DNA of 64,000 bases, from the NCBI GenBank assembly GCA_027623555.1, contig JAQBSZ010000021.1, forward strand, positions 1 through 64,000, written 5' to 3'. The notes beneath the pieces were generated by a model. That model was not told the origin of the DNA, did no database searches, and was given only the letters and a program-made list of their open reading frames with translations. This document shows, in pieces, positions 8,726 to 19,528 of the stretch. Position 1 is the first letter of the stretch; each line of letters opens with the position of its first letter. Both the position numbers and the translations under genes were made by a program. The stretch is from Pseudomonadota bacterium. GTDB taxonomy: Bacteria > Pseudomonadota > Gammaproteobacteria > Pseudomonadales > Pseudohongiellaceae.

Positions 8726-9691
8726 TTACCGGTCCATGAAACAGCGTATTCCAGCGATCCCCTGAGCGCCATGTAGATGAGCGGCAGTAATGTCCGCTAC
8801 GGTCATGCCCCCTAACGCATAAACCGGCAGACTCACCTGCCCGGCTAATCGCTCGAAGCCAGCCCAGCCCAGCGGCGTTGCAGCGGTATGGGTTACGGTT
8901 GGATTCACAGGCGAGAGATATGCGAAATCGGCTCCCAACTGCTCAGCTTGCTGCAGTTCCAGGTAGTTGTGACAGGACGCACTGAAGAGAAAGTCCTGAT
9001 CAACCGGGCGCCCTTGCATCGCAATGAGTTGCTTGCTGCTGGCATGAAATCCCGCAGGAAGGCGCAATTTGCGGAAGCTTTCGATATCGCCATTGAACAT
9101 TAATTGCAATGGGGCTGCAAAGCACAGTTGCTGTGCAAGTTCGAACCAACGCAAATAGTCCTCCGCGTGCAGATGTTGCTGGCGAAACTGGATTAGCGGC
9201 AGATCGGCAGTCGTCAGCACCTTGATCATCCGCTGCATTTGAGCGACGTTTTCGTAGTCGGGTGTGATACAAATTGCTCGCGGCAGGTTCAACAGGCGAA
9301 TGATGGGTACGTTGGCAGGAGGGAAATCTTCGTCTGCCAGGGCACTAACTGGTCGCCATCTAAGCGCCTGACCTTCCAATCCCCTGGCTTCGCCATTAAA
9401 TTCGGTCACCTGCCAGACATCCAGCAAGACAGATTTCTCCGGATAGTGGTAGAGAATTTTCTTTACTGGATGGAAGCGCTGCAATTGCAGACCCAACTCC
9501 TCGGCAATTTCTCGCCGCAATCCATCCTGAACTGATTCGCCTTCTTCCAGTTTTCCGCCTGGAAATTCCCAGCGGCCGCCCTGGTGACTCTCTGGGTGAC
9601 GCTGGGAAATTAGAACCTGCCGCTGGTCATTGACGATTACGGCCACAGCTACATGAAGATATTCTGAGGGCTTGGAGTTTGATTCAGACAA
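8726..9691 (-). CDS. mutT: Nudix hydrolase (MutT-type) fused to a ThiE-like domain
   Basis: The N-terminal half (about residues 10-140) is a Nudix domain with a complete Nudix box, GGKLEEGESVQDG followed by LRREIAEELGL. That points to 8-oxo-dGTP hydrolysis as in MutT. The C-terminal half (about 145-321) resembles thiamine phosphate synthase/TenI (CITPD, QFRQQ, ALGGM segments). Such fusions occur next to argJ and secA in many gammaproteobacteria, and the role of the ThiE-like part is not established. The only sensible start is a TTG at 9691, 12 nt after the argJ stop in the same frame. A TGA upstream blocks a longer reading, and the protein has no early Met or good ribosome site. Confidence 0.87.
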   Translation of the reverse strand: MSESNSKPSEYLHVAVAVIVNDQRQVLISQRHPESHQGGRWEFPGGKLEEGESVQDGLRREIAEELGLQLQRFHPVKKILYHYPEKSVLLDVWQVTEFNGEARGLEGQALRWRPVSALADEDFPPANVPIIRLLNLPRAICITPDYENVAQMQRMIKVLTTADLPLIQFRQQHLHAEDYLRWFELAQQLCFAAPLQLMFNGDIESFRKLRLPAGFHASSKQLIAMQGRPVDQDFLFSASCHNYLELQQAEQLGADFAYLSPVNPTVTHTAATPLGWAGFERLAGQVSLPVYALGGMTVADITAAHLHGAQGIAGIRCFMDR

Positions 9692-9703
9692 GGCGCTGAA
9701 CGC

Positions 9704-10921
9704 TCAGCTTCGATAGTCGGCATTGATTCGCACGTAGTCGTAGGACAAGTCTGAAGTCCAAACTCGTTCAACGTGTTCACCGCGCGCCAGATCTATCTTG
9801 ATGGTTATTTCATCTCGATTCATTTCCGTCTGGCCCTGCTCTTCTGTATAGGTCAGAGCAACAGCCCCGGCGTCGACAATCTGAGTAGCACCAAGAAACA
9901 GGGAGACAGCACTCAGGTCGAGCGCTTCGACTCCAGCACGCCCAACTGCGGCCAGAATCCTGCCCCAGTTTGGATCTGAGGCAAATAAGGCGGTTTTGAC
10001 CAACGGTGATTCAGCCACACAGTAGGCAACTTGCAGGCACTCCTGCGCGCTCTTACCGTGAATCACTTCAATAGTGACAAACTTGCTCGCTCCCTCTGCA
10101 TCCCTGATCAATTCCGTCGCCAATTCCAGAAATACCTGTTGCAGGGCTTTCCTGAACTGCGTTCCCTCTTCGCTTTGCAGGTTTTTAATCTCGACACCAC
10201 TCTGACCAGTGGCTGTCAGCATACAGCTATCGTTCGTGGATGTATCGCCATCTACTGTGAGTCGATTAAACGAATGGCTCACTACCTCTTCTAATAAGCT
10301 ACCTAATTTGTCCTTCGCAATCCTTGCATCCGTAAAGACGAAACTGAGCATGGTTGCCAGGTTCGGTTTCAGCATCCCTGCACCTTTCGCAATGCCGGTG
10401 ATAGTGACTGGCTTATCGTCGATGCAGATCTGGATGGAGCTGAACTTTGGCCGCGTATCGGTGGTCAAAATGCCCTGAGCAGCCGCTTGCCAATTAGAAT
10501 CCTCTAACGTCTGTAAAGCGCGGGGCATGCTGTCGATAATTTTCTCAATCGGTAGCTGTTCGCCTATGACACCGGTAGAGAATGGGAGCACCTCATGGCG
10601 TTCTATTCCAGCCTTGTCGGCCAATGCCTGGCAGCATCGTAAGGCTGCTTCAATTCCGGGATTTCCAGTGCCAGCATTGGCATTGCCGGTATTGATAAGG
10701 AAGTAGCGAGGAGATCCCTCGCCAAGATGTTGCTTGGCAATGGTCACCGGCGCGGCACAGAATGCGTTTTGTGTAAAAACACCCGCTGTTGTTGAATCGA
10801 CTGTCAATTCGATCAGCACCAGGTCGAGACGATCCTGGTAACGAATGTTAGCTGCCAGGGCTGCCAGCTTGATACCGGCAACATTAAAACAATGAAATAT
10901 TTTTGCAGGACCCACGGCCAT
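9704..10921 (-). CDS. argJ: Bifunctional ornithine acetyltransferase / N-acetylglutamate synthase ArgJ
   Basis: ArgJ moves the acetyl group from N-acetylornithine to glutamate in the cyclic arginine pathway, and can also use acetyl-CoA. The 405-residue precursor self-cleaves before a catalytic Thr; the site is visible as KGAGMLKPNLATML. Other family segments present are LINTGNANAGTG, PFSTGVIGE and DGDTSTNDS. The ATG lies 6 nt after the secA stop, so it is translated as part of the secA-argJ-mutT unit. Length and motifs are normal. Activity with acetyl-CoA cannot be judged from sequence. Confidence 0.95.
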   Translation of the reverse strand: MAVGPAKIFHCFNVAGIKLAALAANIRYQDRLDLVLIELTVDSTTAGVFTQNAFCAAPVTIAKQHLGEGSPRYFLINTGNANAGTGNPGIEAALRCCQALADKAGIERHEVLPFSTGVIGEQLPIEKIIDSMPRALQTLEDSNWQAAAQGILTTDTRPKFSSIQICIDDKPVTITGIAKGAGMLKPNLATMLSFVFTDARIAKDKLGSLLEEVVSHSFNRLTVDGDTSTNDSCMLTATGQSGVEIKNLQSEEGTQFRKALQQVFLELATELIRDAEGASKFVTIEVIHGKSAQECLQVAYCVAESPLVKTALFASDPNWGRILAAVGRAGVEALDLSAVSLFLGATQIVDAGAVALTYTEEQGQTEMNRDEITIKIDLARGEHVERVWTSDLSYDYVRINADYRS

Positions 10922-10927
10922 ACCCGA

Positions 10928-13714
10928 TCACCCAATCCTGCCATGGCACATCTTGTATTTCTTGCCAGAGCCACAGGGACAAGGATCGTTCCTGCCAACT
11001 TTCGCTACTTCCCTGACAAACGGGGTCTGCCGTTCTGCACTGCCTGGAGCAGCACCTTCGGGCCCGCCCTGAGCCGACGATTGTCCTGCTTCGGCGGCAG
11101 CAGCAGCTAGTGCTGATACTTCCTGATGCTGATAATTGACTCGAGCGCGAGCTCTCTCCTGCTCGCGCTGTCTTTCGATAGCATCGGCGGGATCCTCCTG
11201 CCGAATCCGTACATGACTCAGCACTTTAATGACTTCTTTTTGTAGTGAAATCATTAGTTCCGAGAACAACGCGAAAGCCTCCCGCTTATATTCTTGACGC
11301 GGGTTCTTGCCTCCATAGCTACGAAGAAAAATTCCCTGCCGCAAATGATCCATCGTTGCGAGATGGTCTTTCCAGAGACCATCGAGAATCTGGAGGGTAA
11401 TCTGTTTCTCAAATGGCCGCATTTTCTCGCCGACTGCAGCACATTTCTGTTCATATTCTTCTGACAACTTCTCGGTAATCCGCTGCTTCAGTTGCTCTTC
11501 GAAGAGCTGATCGTCTTCTTCCAACCATTGTTGTATCGGTTGATTGCTACCGAATTCAGTATCGATAGCCTGCTCCAACCCGGCAGTGTCCCATTGCTCG
11601 GGCACACTCTGGGGTGGAATGTAATCATCTACTAGCTGATCGACTACCTCGGCGCGCATGTCTGAGAGCAGCTCCGAAATGTCGTCACTGGCCATCAATT
11701 CATTGCGCTGGCGATAGATAATAGTTCTCTGGTCATTAGCGACATTATCGTATTCCAGCAGTTGTTTTCTGATATCGAAATTACGCCCCTCAACCTTGCG
11801 CTGAGCATTTTCGATAGAGCGATTTATCATGCCGTGTTCTATGGCTTCTCCGCGTTCCATCCCCAGACGACGCATAAAATTCTTCACTTTGTCTGTCGCG
11901 AAAATCCGCAGAAGATTATCTTCCATAGACAGATAGAATCGTGAATAACCAGGATCACCCTGCCGACCGGAACGCCCTCGTAGCTGGTTATCTATGCGCC
12001 TCGATTCGTGTCGCTCAGTGCCGATGATATGTAAGCCACCGGCAGCAATTACCTGGTCGTGACGCGGTTGCCACTCCTCCTTGATTTTCCGAATCTGCTC
12101 TGCACTGGGATTATCCTGCTCGGCTATCTCGGCTTCCCATTTGCCCCCCAGAACAATGTCGGTACCGCGACCCGCCATGTTTGTCGCGATAGTAACCACA
12201 CCGGGTCTTCCCGCCTGCGCGATTATGTGCGCTTCCTTTTCATGAAATTTTGCATTGAGTACTTCATGCTTGATTTTCTGTTTGGTCAGAAAATTCGAGA
12301 GAATCTCGGAGGTGTCAATAGACGCTGTACCTACCAGTACCGGAGCGCCGCTGTTACTGATTTCGGTAATATCTTTAACGATGGCTTCGAACTTTTCTTC
12401 CATGGTGAGGTAGATAAGGTCGTTGGAATCGTCTCTGATCATTGGCACATTGGTAGGTATTACCACGACACTCAGGCCGTAAATCTGGTTGAATTCAAAT
12501 GCCTCCGTATCTGCTGTTCCAGTCATTCCCGCCAACTTGTCATACAGACGGAAGTAGTTTTGAAAGGTGGTAGACGCCAGGGTCTGGCTCTCACTTTGAA
12601 TCTCGAGCCCCTCCTTCGCCTCCAGGGCCTGATGCAAGCCTTCCGAGAGACGTCGTCCTTCCATCGTGCGACCGGTATGTTCGTCGATAAGAACAATCCG
12701 CTTGTTCTGCACGATGTACTCAATATCTTTATGAAATAGATGGTGGGCCTTGAGCGAGGCATGTATATGGTGAAGCAACGACAAGTTCATTGCGGCGTAA
12801 AGTGATTCCCCTTCATTGAGTAACTTCTTCTGTATCAGAAGTTCCTCAACGAACTCATGGCCCAATTCTGTCAACTCTACCTGCCGACTCTTCTCATCTA
12901 CGCTGAAGTGCCCTGACTCTTCGGGCACATAGTTCTTGTCCATCATTTCCATCTTGGATTTTTCAGCCTTCACACCCTTCTCAAGTCGCGGTATAAGCTT
13001 GTCGATGGCAACATACAATTGGGAACTGCCTTCGGCAGCACCGGAAATAATCAGCGGCGTTCTAGCCTCATCAATCAAGATGGAGTCCACCTCATCCACG
13101 ATGGCAAAATTTAGTTCTCTCTGCATCTTGTCATCGAGTCGAAACGCCATGTTGTCGCGCAAGTAATCAAACCCAAACTCGTTATTGGTACCGTAGGTTA
13201 TAGAAGAATCATAAGCCGCTTTTTTCTCTTCGGGGGTCTGACCTGACTTAATGACTCCCACGCTAAATCCCAGAAACTCAAATATCGGACGCATCCAGTT
13301 GGCGTCTCGTTCTGCCAGGTATTCATTGACGGTAACGATGTGTACCCCTCTTCCTGTCAACCCGTTTAAATAGGCGGGTAATGTCGCGACAAGAGTTTTA
13401 CCTTCACCCGTGCGCATTTCAGAAATACTTCCTTCATGCAGGACCATGCCGCCGATCAACTGCACATCGAAATGGCGCAACTGTATAGTGCGCTTACTGG
13501 CTTCTCGGACAACGGCGAATACTTCAGGTATCAGAGTATCTAATGCGGCACCTTCTTCCAGCTGCTTTCTGAATTCATCAGTCTTCAGTTTCAAAGCCTC
13601 ATCAGACAGTGCCTCGATGGTTGCTTCGAGATTATTAATGCTCGCTACGATGCGCTGCATTTTTTTCAATTTTCTGGAGTTACTGCTACCGAATATTTTG
13701 TTGAGTATGTTCAT
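10928..13714 (-). CDS. secA: Preprotein translocase ATPase SecA
   Basis: SecA drives protein export through SecYEG. The 928 residues contain the DEAD motor with Walker A (MRTGEGKT, near residue 100) and [15 protein letters not shown], the preprotein cross-linking and helical domains, and a C-terminal SEC-C zinc tail ([16 protein letters not shown]). I chose the ATG at 13714, giving MNILNKIFG, which aligns with the family start. A GTG at 13726 would add four residues. Ribosome sites are weak for both. The gene lies downstream of the M23 peptidase and upstream of argJ, as in Pseudomonas. I see no secM-like leader. Confidence 0.97.
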   Translation of the reverse strand: MNILNKIFGSSNSRKLKKMQRIVASINNLEATIEALSDEALKLKTDEFRKQLEEGAALDTLIPEVFAVVREASKRTIQLRHFDVQLIGGMVLHEGSISEMRTGEGKTLVATLPAYLNGLTGRGVHIVTVNEYLAERDANWMRPIFEFLGFSVGVIKSGQTPEEKKAAYDSSITYGTNNEFGFDYLRDNMAFRLDDKMQRELNFAIVDEVDSILIDEARTPLIISGAAEGSSQLYVAIDKLIPRLEKGVKAEKSKMEMMDKNYVPEESGHFSVDEKSRQVELTELGHEFVEELLIQKKLLNEGESLYAAMNLSLLHHIHASLKAHHLFHKDIEYIVQNKRIVLIDEHTGRTMEGRRLSEGLHQALEAKEGLEIQSESQTLASTTFQNYFRLYDKLAGMTGTADTEAFEFNQIYGLSVVVIPTNVPMIRDDSNDLIYLTMEEKFEAIVKDITEISNSGAPVLVGTASIDTSEILSNFLTKQKIKHEVLNAKFHEKEAHIIAQAGRPGVVTIATNMAGRGTDIVLGGKWEAEIAEQDNPSAEQIRKIKEEWQPRHDQVIAAGGLHIIGTERHESRRIDNQLRGRSGRQGDPGYSRFYLSMEDNLLRIFATDKVKNFMRRLGMERGEAIEHGMINRSIENAQRKVEGRNFDIRKQLLEYDNVANDQRTIIYRQRNELMASDDISELLSDMRAEVVDQLVDDYIPPQSVPEQWDTAGLEQAIDTEFGSNQPIQQWLEEDDQLFEEQLKQRITEKLSEEYEQKCAAVGEKMRPFEKQITLQILDGLWKDHLATMDHLRQGIFLRSYGGKNPRQEYKREAFALFSELMISLQKEVIKVLSHVRIRQEDPADAIERQREQERARARVNYQHQEVSALAAAAAEAGQSSAQGGPEGAAPGSAERQTPFVREVAKVGRNDPCPCGSGKKYKMCHGRIG

Positions 13715-13826
13715 GCCGTTAAACACTTGTTCAAGAATTGGAATGATTTCGCCAATGCCAGTACGATGTGGATAACACCGTATCTATCAACAGAGACGAC
13801 AAGAGATGCTTCTGAGTTAGAGAGGA

Positions 13827-14756
13827 TTATCGAGCGGTGCGGTGTATATAGGCAGCAGGATCCACTACCCGACCATTCTTATAGACTTCGAAATGCACAT
13901 GAGGGCCTGTAGATCGTCCAGTGGAGCCAACCAGTGCGATATTTTGTCCTTTATTGACGATATCGCCTACATCGACAATTAGTTTTTCAGCGTGTGCGTA
14001 GCGAGTTGTATAGCCATTACCGTGATTGACTTCGATCATCAAGCCATAGTCCGATCGCGGTCCTGCCCAGGTAATCACACCGGCTGCCACAGTATTTATC
14101 TCGGCGCCTGAGCGCCCAGTGGTAAAATCGATGCCGGCATGAAAACTGAGGCGACCGGTAAACGGGTCTGGTCGTCTGCCAAATCGTGAAGCAATCCATC
14201 CTCGATCAACGGGTCGACCGGCAATAAACACATCTGATTGAATCTTGCGACCAGCCATAAGGCCTTCAAGAATTTCCAATTGTTGCTGGCGGTCTTCCAG
14301 CTGTCTCTCCAATTGCTCTACGGCACCCATGAATCCGGCTGTCGTATAAGGTTCTGAGTTGCTACTGCCCGGGCCACCTATCGCCACGGCTTGGCTGAAA
14401 TCGAACTCGCCATTATCGAGATTGGCGATCGAAGTAATTCGCTCACCGACTGCATCCAGACGTACTAATCTGGCCTGCAACATAGCTAATCGCAGCGTCA
14501 AGGCTTCGAGTTGTTGTTCTGAGTCTACTTTTATATCGGCCAGTTGCTCAGCCTGCAGCTTGATCTCTCTATCCCAGTTTTGCGCCGTTTCTTCGGTGAA
14601 CATACGGGCATTCTGGGATACTGCCAGCTGATAGCCGAAATAACCCAGTGCAACTGGAGCTCCAAGTAAACAAAGCGAGAGCAGGCCTTTCAGCCAGCGA
14701 TTAATAACGATGGTTCTGGTGTGACCGTGACGTTGATCAACGAGGATGACTTTCAT
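13827..14756 (-). CDS. M23 family (LytM) metallopeptidase, membrane-anchored
   Basis: This 309-residue protein has one N-terminal membrane span (about residues 22-45), a periplasmic coiled coil (about 60-110 and 145-175), and a C-terminal LytM domain. The zinc-site residues are intact: HAGID (H-x3-D), RYAHA and HVHFEV. It is therefore probably an active peptidoglycan endopeptidase, unlike the degenerate LytM activators EnvC and NlpD. It occupies the position between lpxC and secA where other gammaproteobacteria carry a similar gene. Its substrate bond is not known from sequence. Cell-wall context suggests a role in growth or septum splitting. Confidence 0.9.
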   Translation of the reverse strand: MKVILVDQRHGHTRTIVINRWLKGLLSLCLLGAPVALGYFGYQLAVSQNARMFTEETAQNWDREIKLQAEQLADIKVDSEQQLEALTLRLAMLQARLVRLDAVGERITSIANLDNGEFDFSQAVAIGGPGSSNSEPYTTAGFMGAVEQLERQLEDRQQQLEILEGLMAGRKIQSDVFIAGRPVDRGWIASRFGRRPDPFTGRLSFHAGIDFTTGRSGAEINTVAAGVITWAGPRSDYGLMIEVNHGNGYTTRYAHAEKLIVDVGDIVNKGQNIALVGSTGRSTGPHVHFEVYKNGRVVDPAAYIHRTAR

Positions 14757-14915
14757 AGTTAAGCGTAATTCTATTCAACCCAGCTATAAGTCTTGGGGTT
14801 AGTGTTGGAAACTTCAACACCTAACTCAGGCTTTCAGAATCATTCCGCGTCGTCGAAAACGCAGACGGTTCACGAAAAATATTAAATATCAAGTAGTTAG
14901 GAGAGTGCCTGGCAA

Positions 14916-15827
14916 TTAAGCCGCCAGCACTGGTTTCATATAGGAAATTGGCACATTCGCTTCATCATCGAAACTGACAATTTCCCATGCGTCTTCATTA
15001 ACTTCGAGCATTCTTAATAAAGCATTATTCAGGGCATGTCCAGATTTATATCCCTTGAACTCGCCGATGAGACTGTTCCCCAAAAGGTATAAATCCCCAA
15101 TAGAATCAAGGATCTTGTGCTTCACAAACTCATCCTCGTAGCGCAGTCCGTCTTCATTCAGCACCTTGTAGTCGCCAACCGCGATGGCGTTATCCATACT
15201 GGCACCGAGTGCCAGATTGCGGTTTCTCAACTCCTCAAATTCATGCATAAAGCCAAAGGTTCTGGCTCGGCTGACTTCTTTGACAAAGGAAGTGCTGGAA
15301 AAATCTATAGTGGCACTCTTGGTGTACTTCTTATAGACAGGATGATCGTACAGAAGGGTATAACTGACTTTGAAACCGTTAAATGGCTCCAGGCTGACGG
15401 ACTTGTCACCCTGTTCCAGGGCGATGGGACGTTTAATTTTTATGAACTTCTTAAGTTCTGATTGTTCTTCGATGCCAGCAGACTGAATCAGGAACACAAA
15501 GGGGCCGGCGCTGCCATCCATTATGGGCACTTCCGGAGCACTTACATCCACAAAGGCATTATCGATACCCAACCCGGACAAGGCTGACATGAGATGTTCG
15601 ATGGTAGAAATTCGGACATCGCCCTTAACCAGTGTCGTCGAGAGCGTTGTGTCACCAACATTGCAAGCTCGGGCCTCAATCTGCACCGGAGAATCGAGAT
15701 CAACCCTGGTAAAAATGATGCCGGAATTAACTGGTGCGGGGCGTAATGTGAGGTAGACTTTCTCACCTGTGTGTAATCCTACACCCGTGGCGCGAATTAC
15801 ATTCTTGAGCGTTCTCTGCTTCAGCAT
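14916..15827 (-). CDS. lpxC: UDP-3-O-acyl-N-acetylglucosamine deacetylase LpxC
   Basis: LpxC catalyses the committed step of lipid A synthesis, removing the acetyl group from UDP-3-O-acyl-GlcNAc. The 303 residues keep the zinc ligand in [10 protein letters not shown] (His78) and the later cluster [14 protein letters not shown], with its His and Asp ligands. The start MLKQRTLKN matches the family. The gene lies at the end of the dcw cluster after ftsZ, but a 363-bp gap separates them, so it probably has its own promoter. Length is normal. Confidence 0.97.
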   Translation of the reverse strand: MLKQRTLKNVIRATGVGLHTGEKVYLTLRPAPVNSGIIFTRVDLDSPVQIEARACNVGDTTLSTTLVKGDVRISTIEHLMSALSGLGIDNAFVDVSAPEVPIMDGSAGPFVFLIQSAGIEEQSELKKFIKIKRPIALEQGDKSVSLEPFNGFKVSYTLLYDHPVYKKYTKSATIDFSSTSFVKEVSRARTFGFMHEFEELRNRNLALGASMDNAIAVGDYKVLNEDGLRYEDEFVKHKILDSIGDLYLLGNSLIGEFKGYKSGHALNNALLRMLEVNEDAWEIVSFDDEANVPISYMKPVLAA

Positions 15828-16190
15828 GAGTCTTGGTATCTGGCCTTCTTATAGGGGGAGCAGTAATCGTCGGTGGCTCCACGCCCTGTTGTTTGCTTTT
15901 CCAGAGAATGCAAGCCTGCAATACAGGTCTGTCCTCCAGGCGATTGTGGCTTCATCGCCACTTTACTATCTGCCCTCTATAACAATCACTCAATTGGCCA
16001 GGTATAGTCGCTACGATTTCAATCTACAAGTCAGCAGACCGGGGATACCCAAAATGCTTCCAGAACAATTGGGGTACCAGCCCAATGCGCAAAACTGACG
16101 CATAGTACCAAAATTGATCGAATAACCCAATCAGGGCGATTTACCAAGTCTGGTAAATAATTCCTGATGAAAATCAGACTTCCAGCCCGC
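15828..16190. other. Intergenic region between ftsZ and lpxC
   Basis: This 363-bp gap holds no convincing gene. An 8-bp inverted repeat with a 4-nt loop (ATTTACCA at 16139-16146, TGGTAAAT at 16151-16158) lies just downstream of the ftsZ stop. It lacks a T run, so it is at best a weak terminator. The part near 15830-15870 should contain the lpxC promoter, but I cannot pick out a clear -35/-10 pair. Short open frames here do not look coding. Confidence 0.5.
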
Positions 16191-17342
16191 TTAATCTGCC
16201 TGTCGCCGGAGGAAAGCCGGAATATCCAGATAATCCATATCAGTATCAGCTCCAACGGCCCGGGCCATGATTTTGGCTCTGTCAGCACTTTGACGATTGC
16301 GCATGATGGTTGGCTTATCAAGCTGAGAGTAGTCTGATATCGCTTCCTTGTCAGTATTGTCCACAACTTTCGTGGGGCGCTCGTGAGTACTGCCAAGACC
16401 AGTGGCAACTACTGTTACCCGCATTTCGTCGCCCATACTTGGGTCGATCACCGTGCCAACCACCACGGTGGCATCGTCGGAGGCAAATTCTTCGATGGTA
16501 TCTCCGACATCGGAAAACTCTCCCAATGACAGATTCTCTCCAGCGGTAATGTTCACCAGAATACCTCGCGCCCCCTGCAGATTGACGTCTTCCAAAAGCG
16601 GCGAACGAATCGCTGCCTCGGCAGCTTCTCTGGCACGATTCTCCCCAGTTGCGAAACCCGTACCCATCATCGCCATACCCATCTCCGACATCACTGTTTT
16701 AACATCGGCGAAATCCACATTGATCATACCAGGATGCATAATCAAGTCTGCAATTCCTTTCACTGCTCCAAGCAATACATCGTTAGCTGCTTCAAATGCT
16801 GACAGCAAAGATGCCTCTTTACCTAATACCTCCAGCAATTTCTCATTTGGTATTGTAATCAGTGAGTCAACATTTGCCGATAGTTCGGCAATTCCCTTCT
16901 CGGCAATTGCCGAACGTTTCTTGCCTTCAAATGGAAAAGGTCTGGTAACTACTGCGACCGTGAGAATTCCCATTTCTCTCGCTACTTCCGCAACAATTGG
17001 CGCCCCACCAGTCCCGGTGCCTCCACCCATGCCAGCTGTTATGAAAACCATATCAGCACCCGACAATATATCTGCAATTTCATCCCTGTCTTCGAGGGCA
17101 GCCAGGCGTCCAACTTCCGGATCCGCTCCCGCACCCAGCCCTTTGGTAATTGAACTGCCCATCTGCAGGATTGTTTTCGCTTTGAGATTACTCAGTGCCT
17201 GAGCATCGGTATTGGCGCAAATAAAGTCCACCCCTTCAACCTTGTTCTTAATCATATGGTGAACAGCATTTCCACCGCCACCACCTACGCCGATGACTTT
17301 TATCACAGCGTTTTGTGGAATACTTTCGACTAATTCAAACAT
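16191..17342 (-). CDS. ftsZ: Cell division protein FtsZ
   Basis: FtsZ is the tubulin-like GTPase that forms the division ring. The 383 residues show the GTP-binding signature GGGTGTG near residue 107, the T7 loop (NVDFADVKTVM) that completes the active site between subunits, a variable linker, and the conserved C-terminal peptide DYLDIPAFLRRQAD that binds FtsA and ZipA. The ATG has a strong GAGGGGG ribosome site. It follows ftsA by 55 bp. Confidence 0.98.
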   Translation of the reverse strand: MFELVESIPQNAVIKVIGVGGGGGNAVHHMIKNKVEGVDFICANTDAQALSNLKAKTILQMGSSITKGLGAGADPEVGRLAALEDRDEIADILSGADMVFITAGMGGGTGTGGAPIVAEVAREMGILTVAVVTRPFPFEGKKRSAIAEKGIAELSANVDSLITIPNEKLLEVLGKEASLLSAFEAANDVLLGAVKGIADLIMHPGMINVDFADVKTVMSEMGMAMMGTGFATGENRAREAAEAAIRSPLLEDVNLQGARGILVNITAGENLSLGEFSDVGDTIEEFASDDATVVVGTVIDPSMGDEMRVTVVATGLGSTHERPTKVVDNTDKEAISDYSQLDKPTIMRNRQSADRAKIMARAVGADTDMDYLDIPAFLRRQAD

Positions 17343-17397
17343 ATAGCCCCCTCATAATTTTAGATTCTTAAATTGGTGTTGCTTTATTGACTGTTAA

Positions 17398-18633
17398 TTA
17401 AAAATTTCCCTGAAACCAATTCTTGACCCTATCGACAAGATGCACCTGTAGCTCCCGTTTCGAATCAATTCCATCTCTTTCCTGATACTGTTTCAGCCCA
17501 TACAGCAATAACCCAACACCAGTAGAATAAATCGGGTTTCTTACGATATCGGCTAGGCCATTGACATTATGAGGCGCACCAATTCGCACTGGCGCGTGAA
17601 ATATTTCCTCGGCAAGATCCACTACACCTTCCATCTTGCTGGTACCTCCTGTTAGAACTACTCCGGCCGCTAACAAGTTTTCGAATCCACTGCGTTGTAA
17701 CTCAGCCTGCACGAGAGTGAATAATTCGTCATACCTTGGTTCAACAACCTCAGCCAGCGCCTGTCGCGATAACTCACGTGGTGGTCGGTCTCCTACGCTG
17801 GGAACCTTTATGGTATCGCTAGCGCTCGCCAACTGAGTTAAAGCACAGGCGTATTTAATCTTTATCTCTTCCGCATTTTCTGTCGGCGTTCTCAATGCCA
17901 TAGCTATGTCATTCGTTACCTGGTCACCTGCGATTGGAATTACTCCGGTATGACGAATGGCACCCTCCGTGAAAATTGCAATATCAGTTGTGCCACCACC
18001 GATATCTACGAGGCAAACACCGAGTTCTCTTTCATCTTCGGTAAGAACGGCATAACTGGATGCGAGCTGCTCGAGAATAATTTCATCTATTTCTAATCCG
18101 CATCGCTTGATACATTTTTCAATATTTTGGATCGCATTAATAGCACAGGTAACAAGATGAACCTTTGCTTCGAGCCTGACTCCAGACATACCCAACGGTT
18201 CTTTGACACCTTCCTGGGAATCGATAATGTATTCCTGCGGCAGGATATGAAGTACTTTTTGGTCTGCAGGTATCGCTACCGCCTGAGCAGCATCAATTAC
18301 ACGTTCAACGTCTGGCTTCATCACTTCGCCATCTCGTATCGCAACAATGCCATGAGAATTCATACTACGGATGTGGCTACCAGCGATTCCTGCGAATACC
18401 GAATGAATCTGGCACCCAGCCATAAGCTCGGCTTCTTCAATAGCGCGCTGGATGGATTCCACCGTGGACTCAATATTGACAACGGTGCCTTTCTTGAGGC
18501 CTCGTGACCGATGGCTTCCAATACCGACGATGTCAAGACTACCGTCAGTCCTGATCTCGCCCACAATGGCAACGACCTTGGATGTGCCGATATCCAGACC
18601 AACTATCATGTTTCTGCCGCTTTCATCTTTCAT
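17398..18633 (-). CDS. ftsA: Cell division protein FtsA
   Basis: FtsA is the actin-like ATPase that tethers FtsZ to the inner membrane. The protein has the phosphate-1 segment GLDIGTSKVVAIVG, the SHS2/1C domain, phosphate-2 (LVDIGGGTTDIAIF) and adenosine motif (VVLTGGTSKMEG). A C-terminal amphipathic helix, VKNWFQGNF, is the membrane-targeting sequence. I chose the ATG at 18633 (411 residues); the longer frame begins with TTG two codons upstream. It lies between ftsQ and ftsZ. Confidence 0.97.
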   Translation of the reverse strand: MKDESGRNMIVGLDIGTSKVVAIVGEIRTDGSLDIVGIGSHRSRGLKKGTVVNIESTVESIQRAIEEAELMAGCQIHSVFAGIAGSHIRSMNSHGIVAIRDGEVMKPDVERVIDAAQAVAIPADQKVLHILPQEYIIDSQEGVKEPLGMSGVRLEAKVHLVTCAINAIQNIEKCIKRCGLEIDEIILEQLASSYAVLTEDERELGVCLVDIGGGTTDIAIFTEGAIRHTGVIPIAGDQVTNDIAMALRTPTENAEEIKIKYACALTQLASASDTIKVPSVGDRPPRELSRQALAEVVEPRYDELFTLVQAELQRSGFENLLAAGVVLTGGTSKMEGVVDLAEEIFHAPVRIGAPHNVNGLADIVRNPIYSTGVGLLLYGLKQYQERDGIDSKRELQVHLVDRVKNWFQGNF

Positions 18634-18715
18634 CGCCAAAACACTCCGGTTTTCAATCGTATACTCGGAATACGTCCAGCAACTCTGATAATTCTAGTCA
18701 CACTAATATTTCGTT

Positions 18716-19528
18716 TCACCTGATCGCTACCCCTGGAAAGTCACCTTGCACTTTCTTGATCGCGATCCCATTGTCGTATCTCAAGTCAACCGATCTGTAG
18801 TCGGCTGTTTGTATTGAGGGCTGCGCGGTATAGAAGTCAATGAATCTATGTAACTTCTCAAAAACGTTCGTGCGCCCCACTGCTATTTCCATCTCATTGT
18901 TTACACTCAAAGCCCAACTTCCTCTGGTACTCAGAGTCAATCCTGTTAACTTCATTCCTGCTGGGAACATGAGTCGATTGATAGCCTGAAACTGTTCCAT
19001 AACCTGTATCTGAGTGCCTTCAGGTCCATTGAGAGCTGGTAGCGCAGTCAATTGCACGAAACGCGGATGAAATATTTCACCCTTTTGATTTAACAGCTGC
19101 GATTGACCCCAGCGCGCTATCGCCACTTGCTCTGTTAGTTCTAACGATAGACTATCAGGCCACAGCTTCTTTATAGATGCCCGCATTACCCAGGGATGTT
19201 TTTCGAGCACCTGCTTTACACCCTTGACATCAATATTAAAAAATCCTGATCCCATATAATCTACTAACATTTTGCTCACATCTTCATCGTTAATATGATG
19301 CCATTGATTCTCAATTCGCACTTTAGTAATTGGTCTGTTAACGAACCCATAAACCTGGTCAATATTCTGTATCAGTAAAATTCCAATACTCAGCAACAGG
19401 ATTATTACCAATGCCATGCGACCGCTTTTCCCATTTCTGGGTTTCAATGGTTGCGCACTGGAACTGGAAATTCTGCCAGAGGCACGCATTCCTGATCTTG
19501 GAGGCAGATACACGGCTTCTTGCATCAT
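18716..19528 (-). CDS. ftsQ: Cell division protein FtsQ
   Basis: FtsQ is the bitopic protein that links early and late divisome parts through FtsB and FtsL. The 270 residues have a basic, Ser- and Pro-rich cytoplasmic N-terminus, one membrane span (about 40-58, ALVIILLLSIGILLI), a POTRA domain beginning ITKVRIENQ, and the FtsQ beta domain. The start overlaps the end of ddl by 4 nt (ATGA), so the two are translationally coupled. Length is typical. Confidence 0.95.
   Translation of the reverse strand: MMQEAVYLPPRSGMRASGRISSSSAQPLKPRNGKSGRMALVIILLLSIGILLIQNIDQVYGFVNRPITKVRIENQWHHINDEDVSKMLVDYMGSGFFNIDVKGVKQVLEKHPWVMRASIKKLWPDSLSLELTEQVAIARWGQSQLLNQKGEIFHPRFVQLTALPALNGPEGTQIQVMEQFQAINRLMFPAGMKLTGLTLSTRGSWALSVNNEMEIAVGRTNVFEKLHRFIDFYTAQPSIQTADYRSVDLRYDNGIAIKKVQGDFPGVAIR

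Noticed and set aside
12059-12739. 226-codon plus-strand frame opposite secA
   Set aside because: It lies wholly antisense to strongly conserved secA codons, and its translation has no family features.
16402-17202. 266-codon plus-strand frame opposite ftsZ
   Set aside because: Ser/Ala/Pro/Ile-rich translation of the antisense of a conserved gene; a shadow frame.
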